Assembly: GCA_017395635.1 (NCBI GenBank)
Contig: JAFQOE010000042.1
Location: 1-42,873, forward strand
Direction: 5' to 3'
DNA from: Lachnospiraceae bacterium
GTDB taxonomy: Bacteria; Bacillota; Clostridia; Lachnospirales; Lachnospiraceae
DNA: 42,873 bases
The position numbers and the translations under genes were made by a program. The first letter of the stretch is position 1. Each line of letters begins with the position of its first letter. The notes below the pieces were generated by a model. That model was not told the origin of the DNA. It did not search any database and was given only the letters and a program-made list of their open reading frames with translations. Positions 35,763 to 42,873 of this stretch are shown one piece after another.

Positions 35763-37655
35763 TTAGTCCCAACCAGTTTGAAGCAACTCATATCTATCCT
35801 TCAAATAATACTCTGTATCCTCTGTAAAACACTCCAAATACTTATAACAATACTCAACGAACACTGCAACCTTGTTGGCAAGGTGCTCGCTTTTGTAAGC
35901 ATAGTTTTGTTCGTACAAGCAGGCAAAAAACTCCATGGTAACCGCAACATCTTCATTTTGATTTACCTTTGCGTATCCATTGTAAAAATATATATTTTCG
36001 ATATCGTTAGCATAATAGCTAGTGTATTCCAAGTCATTTTCATAATCAGCAAACACTTCTTGATACATAAATCCATCAGGGTTACAAGCCTCCCAGTCTG
36101 TGCTAAATTCCATAGTATCTTCTTCAGTCAAAATCACGGAATGGATATTGTGTATGGTTTCATGAATGGTTGTGCTTGTAATTCCTAGAGCATTTACATC
36201 AATATACACATGGGCATAACCATACTCCACTCCCGCAATACCCACTGCTACCACAACGTCCTCGCCTTCTTTCGGTATAAAATCCGTTCCCAAATATAGA
36301 TTGTATCCTGTCCAACACTTTTCTACCATTTCCCTAAACATATCATCCGGGAACACAGCCAATCCTCTATCAATGTCTTCAAGCGCATATAACATAGCCT
36401 CTGTATCTGTTGTGGAAGCTATATTGTAATGGGTATACGTTGTAGGCACATTTTCTCCGTAAATGATATTGATACCATACTTTTCCTCGAGTTCCTCTGC
36501 CTTTTTTGTAACTTCTCCCATGTTAATATCTGTCACAAGCACAGCATCCTCACTAACTAACATACTTGGATTAGTTGCCGGCGGAGATTCCACATAATTC
36601 CACACCAATAAATCCTCGATTGCTCCATCAGAATAATTCTTTAGATACATAACTATGTAATCATCCAGAACCTCAACCATAGGGTCTATTGTGACTCCAT
36701 AATAGATATCTTCTCGATGCGTTTGGTTATAATATGACACAAAATCCAAGGAAGTTGTATAAGTCTTGCTACTGCTCCATTCTCCATATGTATAAATGCA
36801 ACCCGATTCCGAATATTCCTCCAACAACGAAGCACTCAAATCCCCTTTATACCAAATATATTTAAACAAATCCTCTGTTGTCTTTGCACTCTCGATTTCC
36901 CCCGTAGTAAGATTTAATCCAAGCACACATTCGGTACTATTTTTAAATTCCCATGCTTTTAGGTACAAGCAACTTCCTTCCTCATTGATATCTACAATCT
37001 GATAAGAACCATAGTACTCGCTTGGTTCAAATATCAACTGACTCTTCTCCTGTAGCCGGCTCATAGATATACTGTCTTCCCCCTCAAATATGGCTGATAC
37101 ATCTACTTTATAAAGTTTTGATGAAAGGTTATCCAGATAATACATTTCTTCACCATGACATACCATAGAAAAATCAAATGCTAATCCATGTTCTAAAACT
37201 ACATCTTTATATCCGCTAAAATCTTTTTTGTAGACTCTTATCAAATTATATTCCGTATTAATCAATACCAATGGGTCGCTACACATCAAGATAAACGAAG
37301 CAATGCTGTCATTATCCGTTACTGTCATCCCACCAAGCGGCGTTAACATACCGGTTTCAGGATTAAAACTAGTAAATGTCTGTGTTTTTTCACCCTCTTC
37401 AATCGTTTCATAACAAAGTAGCAACTCGTCCTGATTATACGCTGTCGCCATAACCAAATTCTTCTCCTGACACAATACCTCGTCAAAAGAATATAGCCCA
37501 TCACTTTCTGCAACCGCATAATTGAATAAATTATATTCTTTCACCGCAAGCTCTCCAGTATTTTCAACTGTCGAATCAGCGCCTGTCGTATCACCACACC
37601 CGACACAAACTAGTATTAAACAACTTAATATACAACACAGTATTTTTTTCTTCAT
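35763..37655 (-). CDS. Lipoprotein with beta-rich sensor-like region and HExxH zincin-like domain
   Basis: I do not recognise this 630-residue protein as a named family. It has a lipoprotein signal with the probable lipidated Cys20 (VCVGC, unusual Cys at -3). Residues about 40-370 are beta-rich with repeated strand patterns, possibly a propeller. The C-terminal part (about 380-630) contains HETIH (498-502), an HExxH zinc motif, followed by EDVAVTMEFFACLYE (568-582), whose Glu could be the third ligand as in gluzincin-like folds. It would act on the outer membrane face, perhaps as a protease or a degenerate one. It follows the LRR gene by 51 bases with no terminator between. Start ATG after GGGGTGAGAGAAC. 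Confidence 0.75.
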   Translation of the reverse strand: MKKKILCCILSCLILVCVGCGDTTGADSTVENTGELAVKEYNLFNYAVAESDGLYSFDEVLCQEKNLVMATAYNQDELLLCYETIEEGEKTQTFTSFNPETGMLTPLGGMTVTDNDSIASFILMCSDPLVLINTEYNLIRVYKKDFSGYKDVVLEHGLAFDFSMVCHGEEMYYLDNLSSKLYKVDVSAIFEGEDSISMSRLQEKSQLIFEPSEYYGSYQIVDINEEGSCLYLKAWEFKNSTECVLGLNLTTGEIESAKTTEDLFKYIWYKGDLSASLLEEYSESGCIYTYGEWSSSKTYTTSLDFVSYYNQTHREDIYYGVTIDPMVEVLDDYIVMYLKNYSDGAIEDLLVWNYVESPPATNPSMLVSEDAVLVTDINMGEVTKKAEELEEKYGINIIYGENVPTTYTHYNIASTTDTEAMLYALEDIDRGLAVFPDDMFREMVEKCWTGYNLYLGTDFIPKEGEDVVVAVGIAGVEYGYAHVYIDVNALGITSTTIHETIHNIHSVILTEEDTMEFSTDWEACNPDGFMYQEVFADYENDLEYTSYYANDIENIYFYNGYAKVNQNEDVAVTMEFFACLYEQNYAYKSEHLANKVAVFVEYCYKYLECFTEDTEYYLKDRYELLQTGWD

Positions 37656-37706
37656 GTTCTCTCACCCCAAACCTCACATATTACTATTTTTCAAATGCTC
37701 ATTTCA

Positions 37707-39788
37707 TTAGCTCTTTTTAAATTTGGCCTTCTTATTCACACCACGTTTGATAAGCATTGACTTGTAAGCCTTGAATTTCTTCTTAGGAACCTTCACAGTT
37801 ATGCTCTTTGGTGTCTTTGTAAATGCTTTGTTTCCAATCTTCTTTGTGGTTAGCTTCGAAGATTTAATTGTAAGCGTCTTCATCTTACTACATCCATAGA
37901 ATGCCTTATCACCAATCTTTGTTACATTCTTTCCGATAGTAATTGTCTTTAATGCCTTACATCCGTAAAATGCGTTCTTACCTATCGTCTTTACTCCGGC
38001 TCCCATCTTCACAGTAGTAAGCTTCTTAAAGTTCTTAAATGCATTCGCCGGAATACTTGTTACACTATTACCGATATTCAACGTCTTTAAGTTAGTACAT
38101 CCTTTAAATGTCTTAGCACTAAATTCCGTCACATTGTCACCAATAGTAACAGAAGTAAGCTTCTTGCTACCTGCAAATGCAGTATCTGAAATGGCTGTTA
38201 CCTTATATGTAATGCCGTTAATGGTAACAATTGCAGGAACAACTACACTAGTCGATTCCTTATCCGTTGGTGCCTCGTAAATCACTGCATTACCATTCTC
38301 ATTCGCTTCCATTATTTTATAAGTTGCACTTGCATCTTCGATTATAATTTTTTCATCAACCGCCGGTGTTCCAATAGCAGAAATCTCCTCTGTCTTAGTT
38401 GTCTTACATACACTACATGTGTAAGTCTTTTCACCCTTTTGTGTAGCAGTTGCTGCCTTGGTCACAACTCCTGCATCCCAAGCATGTCTTTCCGGAACCT
38501 CAACTTTACGATTAGTTGATAAATCAGCTATATCAATATCATAAAAATTCTTTTCATTCTCATTCCAGGTATACCACACAATCTTTCCTTCACAAACCAC
38601 CGGTACACAATCAGAAAGTTCTCCAGCCATACTGTGAACGTTTCCGGACATTTGTCCTGTTCCATCCACTAATGCATAATATACCTTCCCTTCTCTTGAC
38701 CACAGCATCATATAATTATTGGATGAGATTTTCACTAGTTGCGGTGTGGATGTAGTACCATCCCCTTCATCATAAGAAGTAAGTAAATTCATGCTTACCG
38801 TAGAGGTTTCTTTATCCACTGCTGCTACAAATACATTCCGGGTAGTCCTGGTAAGGTTGGAATCATCCTGCGCCACGGTATTTCCTGCAATCAGATATTT
38901 AGAATTAGAAATTTCAAATCCTCCCACTGATGCCCCCGTAGCATTCTGTCCAATTTCTCCCGGAAATGCTAACACATTGATTGAACTACAGTATGAACTA
39001 TAATCACGAGGCACAAACTTTCCAGTGGATACATCTGTTGGATACTTTATAATTACAATGGAACGAGGATATGCGTCTCCATGATCCACCGCTACAATTT
39101 GATTATTATCCAATTTAATAAATTGATTAAAAGAATGACTTACATATCCTATACTAATATTCATAACATTAGTATAGGAATCTGTAATAGTCATTGTTTC
39201 CATATCAACTTCCATTGTCACATTTGCCTGATGATTATATCCGTCTGATGACTTATACATTTCATGGCTTGTTCTGATGAGTAGGTATTTTCCACTTACA
39301 TCCATTCTACAAGAACCGGCATCAAAAGGAACCGTTGTGTTACAATCTCGTAAGGAAGCTGTCCCCAATTTATTCCATTCCGTATCATATTTCGTTATCC
39401 GGAATACTTCTTTGTCAGCAGATTCTTCTGTATTATACTGACCAGTTACTACAAAATAATTGCCCTCTGTAGCATAAAATCCTCCCCAAATAGGCAATTC
39501 CTCTGCTACTATTTTAGAAGAAATCACATTATAATTTTTATCATAATACTCTACCAGTAATCCCTCAATCTCAGATCCATACTGTACTCTCATAAGAGAA
39601 CCATCCGCAAGAACTGTCAAATAAGATTCTATAGGTCTTGCCCATCTTGTATAGTTTTGATTTTCTGCATTTTCTCCATGATAAACATCACATACAGCAT
39701 TCGTTGCTTCGACTTTTACAGATGGAATACCTACAAGTATAGCTACCACCAATAAAACACCAATTGACACTTGTTTCATCCTCTTCAT
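37707..39788 (-). CDS. Secreted BspA-like leucine-rich-repeat protein
   Basis: This 693-residue exported protein has a signal peptide (about 1-29, VSIGVLLVVAILVGIP). A long beta-rich region (30-470) is of unknown type, with no membrane segment. A short module with TYTCSVCKTTKTEEIS resembles linkers in Lachnospiraceae surface proteins. LRR_5/BspA-type repeats follow (about 560-660, pattern L-xx-I-x-IG-xxV-x-x-I-xxxAF-xxC). The C-terminus is Lys-rich with no LPXTG. BspA-type repeats mediate binding to host or other surfaces. The ATG at 39788 lies 8 bases after GGAGG; a longer in-frame reading to 39923 has no ribosome binding site. It is between the kinase and the lipoprotein gene. Confidence 0.85.
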   Translation of the reverse strand: MKRMKQVSIGVLLVVAILVGIPSVKVEATNAVCDVYHGENAENQNYTRWARPIESYLTVLADGSLMRVQYGSEIEGLLVEYYDKNYNVISSKIVAEELPIWGGFYATEGNYFVVTGQYNTEESADKEVFRITKYDTEWNKLGTASLRDCNTTVPFDAGSCRMDVSGKYLLIRTSHEMYKSSDGYNHQANVTMEVDMETMTITDSYTNVMNISIGYVSHSFNQFIKLDNNQIVAVDHGDAYPRSIVIIKYPTDVSTGKFVPRDYSSYCSSINVLAFPGEIGQNATGASVGGFEISNSKYLIAGNTVAQDDSNLTRTTRNVFVAAVDKETSTVSMNLLTSYDEGDGTTSTPQLVKISSNNYMMLWSREGKVYYALVDGTGQMSGNVHSMAGELSDCVPVVCEGKIVWYTWNENEKNFYDIDIADLSTNRKVEVPERHAWDAGVVTKAATATQKGEKTYTCSVCKTTKTEEISAIGTPAVDEKIIIEDASATYKIMEANENGNAVIYEAPTDKESTSVVVPAIVTINGITYKVTAISDTAFAGSKKLTSVTIGDNVTEFSAKTFKGCTNLKTLNIGNSVTSIPANAFKNFKKLTTVKMGAGVKTIGKNAFYGCKALKTITIGKNVTKIGDKAFYGCSKMKTLTIKSSKLTTKKIGNKAFTKTPKSITVKVPKKKFKAYKSMLIKRGVNKKAKFKKS

Positions 39789-39907
39789 CTTTTCATCCTC
39801 CGTAATTGTTGGATTATGATATGTTGGCATTACACGAAAATAACTAATACCACCAGTACCAACAAATTGAAGTCTCTTACACCAACTGTTGAAACATTGA
39901 ATTCTTT

Positions 39908-39947
39908 GGCGCAATAGCAACATTCAAACGCTCTCGTTCATTGCACC
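39908..39947 (-). other. Hairpin directly after the histidine kinase stop codon
   Basis: GGCGCAAT (39908-39915) and ATTGCACC (39940-39947) pair over 8 bp with one G-U pair around a 24-base loop, one base beyond the kinase stop codon. On the minus strand it is followed by AAAGAATTC, so it is not a standard terminator. A leader of about 120 bases with TTGTTGG/CCAACAA repeats then leads to the LRR gene. Confidence 0.45.
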
Positions 39948-39948
39948 T

Positions 39949-42309
39949 TTATTGCAAATTTTCTTTTGATAATTCTTCTAGTAATGAATTTTCAGAAATA
40001 ACCTTTTCCGTTGCTGTAGTAATCTCCTCTATTTCCTGCTTTCTCTCTTTGTTCTGTTTTTCTACTTCTTCCTCTTTAACTAATCCAAGTTGAGATTCCG
40101 GTATAAACCGCCTAAAAACAGCCTCCAATTCATGATACTCTACAGGTTTACGCAGATAATCATCAAATCCTTTTAACAACAACTCCTGTTTCACTCCTTC
40201 AATCGCATTAGCAGTCAATGCCACTATCTTTCCTTGGCCACCTTTTGCATAGTAGTCAGATAGTTCACGTAATCGCTCCATAGTTTCAACACCATCCATT
40301 TTAGGCATCATCTGATCCATAAACACCAAATCATATTCTTTCTGACTACATAACTTTAATGCCTCTTCTCCACTACTTGCTGTATCTACCGTTAATCCAT
40401 ATTGCTCCAAGATTTTTTTGATTACTTTCAAGTTAATCAGATTATCATCTGTAACAATCACATGTATATCTTTAATCTTCATCCCATCAACATTCAAAGA
40501 ATTTCCACCTTGATGTTTAGTCCTATTAAAATTAATCGACGCTTCATCTACAACTTCTTGACTTATGCTTACGGTAAAAGTAGACCCTTGTCCATAAACA
40601 CTGTCAACCTTTATCGTACCTCCCATCAAATTCACATATCCTTTAACAATGGCTAACCCCAGTCCGGTACCTTCAATGTGTGTATTGCGTTCAGAATCAA
40701 AGCGAGCAAAACTTTCAAACAAGCAATCCATATCATTTTCCTTCAAACCAATTCCGGTATCGGTGATGATAAATTCCAATTGGGCATTCTTGTTTTCCAT
40801 TGTAACCAAGCGAATCTCAAACACTACACTACCTTGTTCCGTGTATTTTACTGCATTATTCAACAGATTAATCAAAATACTGCGCACACGGGTCTTATCA
40901 CCATAAAGCTCAGCAGGAATCTTCGGGTCTGCTTTCATTTGAAATTCCAGTCCCTTCTTCTTCGCTTGAACATCAATAATATGATAAATGTCTTGTAGCA
41001 AAGATACGGTGTAATAATTCGAACAGGAAAGTTCAGCTTTGCCGGAATCTATCTTGGAAATATCCAAAATATCATTAATAACTGCCAAAAGATTCAATGC
41101 GGAATTCTTAACATCTGTCACGTATTCGCAAACCTGTTCCGAAATATCCAATTTCAATATCAACTCTGACAATCCAAGAATTGCATTCATTGGTGTTCGA
41201 ATCTCATGGGACATATTTGCCAAAAATGCGCTTTTGGATCGATTGGCCGACTCTGCCTGCCATTTTGCCTCCTCCAAACGCTGGATATTTTTCATACGCT
41301 CGGATAAATCCGTCACAATGATAATGTAACCGATAATATCGTTATAACGATCTTGAATTTTATTAATTGCCAAATTACAGTAAATCTGATTGTGCAAACA
41401 GGAAACATCTATATTGGTTTCCATCCCCTCAAATACAAAAACAGAATCATCTTTCACATCAAAAAGCGTTTCTAGTCGAATATTCTTTTGTTCAATCTCA
41501 TCTTGTGGTATACCTAAGAACTTTGTAGCCGCATCATTCGCTATTTTCATACATTTGTCAGCATCAAAAACCAACACAGGAATAGCCAGCGAATAATAGA
41601 TAAACTCTGACATATTGGTGATTGTAATCTTAGAACGATTATTCGCGCGAATTGCCACATAAACAACCACGACTCCCCAAAACTGCATCAACGTACTTCC
41701 CGGAATCGCCTTAAAACCTAACAGCGGAAATACTGTATCCAGCATCGTTCCTATCAACATAACCACATCTACCACTATAAATATTTTTCCAAAAAAACAA
41801 ATTCGTTTTACTTTCGAAAAGCACATATACAAGCTAAGCGCAAACATCAGCACCGCCAATATTAAGCTATAGACCGTATATATTGTATTAAACAAGCCTG
41901 ACTTAAAGGAATACGTCATACCACTTGCATCCAATTGAAATACGGTTTGACTGCTCTCAACCGTAAGAAAATACACAATAATACCAAGAGAAGCAAAACC
42001 ATTAAATAAATGCTCCCAAAACTTCCTAATACCAGATAAATAAGAAATCAACATCTGCCCTGTAATCAAGTACATAATCGTTCCTATCATACCAATGGCG
42101 CGACAATAATATGCCCATGTAACATCAGTCTGCAATATCAATGCACCAAAGCCCAAACTCCAGATAGCACTACTAAAGCTAAAGGCTGACAACAGTTTAT
42201 TCTCCTTGTACTTTCTCTCCTCAGACCACAATATTCGAAAAGCAAAAAACATAGCTAAGACACAAAAAACAAACAAAATAATGGGACAGATATATTTTAC
42301 ATTTTCCAT
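39949..42309 (-). CDS. Membrane hybrid histidine kinase (7TM - PAS - HisKA - HATPase - receiver)
   Basis: This 786-residue sensor has about seven hydrophobic segments in residues 7-222, of the histidine-kinase N-terminal 7TM type. A PAS-like domain follows (about 235-340). HisKA has FLANMSHEIRTPMNAI with phospho-acceptor His368. The HATPase has NLLNNAVKYT (N box), ITDTGIGL (G1) and EGTGLGLAIVKG (G2). A receiver domain (about 613-735) has DDN at 621-623, phospho-acceptor Asp665 in FMDQMMPKMDG, and Lys721. A charged tail (740-786) shows no Hpt motif. No partner regulator is in the window. The ATG at 42309 follows GAGGAAGTGCTT. It probably heads a unit with the LRR and lipoprotein genes. Confidence 0.92.
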   Translation of the reverse strand: MENVKYICPIILFVFCVLAMFFAFRILWSEERKYKENKLLSAFSFSSAIWSLGFGALILQTDVTWAYYCRAIGMIGTIMYLITGQMLISYLSGIRKFWEHLFNGFASLGIIVYFLTVESSQTVFQLDASGMTYSFKSGLFNTIYTVYSLILAVLMFALSLYMCFSKVKRICFFGKIFIVVDVVMLIGTMLDTVFPLLGFKAIPGSTLMQFWGVVVVYVAIRANNRSKITITNMSEFIYYSLAIPVLVFDADKCMKIANDAATKFLGIPQDEIEQKNIRLETLFDVKDDSVFVFEGMETNIDVSCLHNQIYCNLAINKIQDRYNDIIGYIIIVTDLSERMKNIQRLEEAKWQAESANRSKSAFLANMSHEIRTPMNAILGLSELILKLDISEQVCEYVTDVKNSALNLLAVINDILDISKIDSGKAELSCSNYYTVSLLQDIYHIIDVQAKKKGLEFQMKADPKIPAELYGDKTRVRSILINLLNNAVKYTEQGSVVFEIRLVTMENKNAQLEFIITDTGIGLKENDMDCLFESFARFDSERNTHIEGTGLGLAIVKGYVNLMGGTIKVDSVYGQGSTFTVSISQEVVDEASINFNRTKHQGGNSLNVDGMKIKDIHVIVTDDNLINLKVIKKILEQYGLTVDTASSGEEALKLCSQKEYDLVFMDQMMPKMDGVETMERLRELSDYYAKGGQGKIVALTANAIEGVKQELLLKGFDDYLRKPVEYHELEAVFRRFIPESQLGLVKEEEVEKQNKERKQEIEEITTATEKVISENSLLEELSKENLQ

Positions 42310-42350
42310 AAGCACTTCCTCACTAGGCATAATCTGTAAGTTCCATTTAT

Positions 42351-42379
42351 ATTATAAAATATTGGGACTAATTTGTAAA
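42351..42379 (-). promoter_or_regulatory. Promoter of the hybrid histidine kinase gene
   Basis: Minus-strand TTTACA (42374-42379) and TATAAT (42351-42356) are 17 bases apart. The predicted start near 42344 gives a leader of about 35 bases before the ATG at 42309. Confidence 0.7.
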
Positions 42380-42409
42380 TTGAACACAATCACACCATAA
42401 CAAAACAAT

Positions 42410-42586
42410 CTACATTTTATCAATTCTATCTCTGCATACATCAGTAAATGATGACTCATCCTCCGATGTCTTTTTCTCTAATTCGTAACTGTGAGCACTC
42501 TTTAATACTCCTTTTTACTTTTCCTACTGGTAAACTCCGATTAATTCTCCATACAGTTTCTCACAAAACTCTTTAATTAACAGATT
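42410..42586 (-). pseudogene. Decayed coding remnant of unknown function
   Basis: One minus-strand frame reads as natural protein for 58 codons but has two internal stops, TAG at 42524-42526 and TAA at 42515-42517. The part before reads LLIKEFCEKLYGELIGVYQ and the part after ends in TSEDESSFTDVCRDRIDKM before TAG at 42410. Both stops could arise from CAG or CAA by a single C-to-T change. No start codon with a ribosome binding site is seen, and upstream stops close the frame at 42587. The family is not recognised. It could also be chance; composition makes that less likely. Confidence 0.4.
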
Positions 42587-42624
42587 TTAGTCCAAATTTT
42601 ACAAATCCTCTAAAACAAAGAACT

Positions 42625-42644
42625 CCCCTAGGACTTCCTAGGGG
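42625..42644 (-). terminator. Terminator downstream of the group II intron exon
   Basis: CCCCTAGGA (42625-42633) and TCCTAGGGG (42636-42644) form a 9-bp perfect palindromic stem, followed on the minus strand by AGTTCTTTGTTTT. It would end a minus-strand transcript coming through the group II intron. Confidence 0.65.
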
Positions 42645-42733
42645 GGCCATCTCGCTTATCAGCTCGATGAAGTACATTCGCCAAATAAACAACTACATGC
42701 AAATATGCTTGTCTACTTGGCTCATTGTATACA

Positions 42734-42873
42734 ATCGAGTAGGAGGGAAAATTAAATAAATTTCCCCGACCTCTCACACCACCGTGCATACCGTTCGGTA
42801 CACGGCGGTTCAATCAACTTAACAAGTAACACACCTTTCGGTGTAGTAATCTAACATTGAGACTAATCCAAAT
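42734..42873 (-). mobile_element. 3' end of a group II intron (domains V and VI), truncated by the window edge
   Basis: On the minus strand, bases 42811-42778 form a 34-base domain V: stem ACCGCCGTG/CACGGTGGT, internal bulge, upper stem, and a GAAC loop. The joining sequence GTGAGAGGTC follows. Domain VI is a GGGGAAA.../...TTTCCC hairpin with a bulged A in CTCCTACTCGAT, seven bases from the intron end. The intron probably ends at 42734 with the usual AT (AY). An ACACC-GAAA-GGTGT hairpin at about 42831-42844 belongs to the region before domain V. Any reverse transcriptase/maturase gene lies beyond 42873. Confidence 0.85.

Noticed and set aside
39788..39923. 45-codon N-terminal extension of the LRR protein
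   Set aside because: It would put the signal peptide far inside the protein and has no ribosome binding site; GGAGG points to 39788.
42484..42500. Half copy of the GTAACT palindrome (GTAACTGTGAGCAC)
   Set aside because: There is no AGTTAC arm at the right distance, and the bases fall inside the coding remnant frame.
42625..42734. Class C group II intron inserted after a terminator
   Set aside because: Class C introns lie directly downstream of a terminator stem; here the terminator is downstream of the intron 3' end, so the window does not support that class.
42628..42813. 61-codon minus-strand open frame
   Set aside because: It translates intron domains V and VI plus the adjacent exon and terminator; the sequence is explained as structured RNA.
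1..42873. CRISPR arrays, tRNA genes, prophage or insertion sequence genes
   Set aside because: No spaced direct repeats, tRNA-like cloverleaf sequences, transposase or phage gene motifs were seen, apart from the group II intron end.

Overview
The window is a chromosomal segment from a low-GC, Gram-positive anaerobe, most likely a Lachnospiraceae relative (Roseburia, Butyrivibrio, Lachnospira or Eubacterium type). That placement is inferred from the AT-rich sequence, strong AGGAGG-type ribosome binding sites, a class A RNase P RNA, the dgt-dnaG-rpoD-trmK-nif3-kinase gene order, and wall-polymer genes of the TagB/TagF and TarI/TarJ families. Almost all genes are on the minus strand. Only a GT14 glycosyltransferase, an AP2-like protein and rnpB are on the plus strand. 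No CRISPR array, prophage or tRNA gene was seen.

Layout. 1-1150: end of an off-window transcription unit (terminator), then a GT14 gene with its own promoter and a bidirectional terminator. 1157-16655: a long minus-strand surface-polymer locus, read dagK, glmM, GH25 lysozyme, polyprenyl-phosphate sugar transferase, TagB-like, GT2, TagF-like, [internal promoter] tagG, tagH, TagB-like, tarI, tarJ, ugd. The genes appear to make CDP-ribitol and UDP-glucuronate, start a lipid-linked chain, polymerise alditol phosphates and export the product. 16918-19505: queD-queE-folE-queC, the full route from GTP to preQ0. 19764-22422: thrC and a membrane-anchored 3D-domain protein. 22618-23939: the AP2/degenerate-HNH gene followed by rnpB and a bidirectional terminator. 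24001-31598: the housekeeping block dgt, dnaG, rpoD, trmK, nif3 and a TGS-uridine kinase. 31879-35579: two intracellular GH13 enzymes for alpha-glucan use. 35763-42309: a hybrid histidine kinase, a secreted leucine-rich-repeat protein and a lipoprotein with an HExxH motif, probably one transcription unit. 42410-42873: a decayed coding remnant, a terminator, and the 3' end (domains V and VI) of a group II intron whose body lies beyond the window.

Points of interest: a small intergenic palindrome family (GTAACT, 15 bases, AGTTAC) placed mostly just after stop codons; the AP2/HNH-like protein beside rnpB; the mixed teichoic-acid/capsule gene content; the kinase, LRR protein and zincin-like lipoprotein cluster; and a long acidic tail on a cytosolic alpha-amylase. 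No single wholly new multi-gene system is evident. The strongest candidates for undescribed biology are the palindrome family, the AP2 gene and the lipoprotein cluster.
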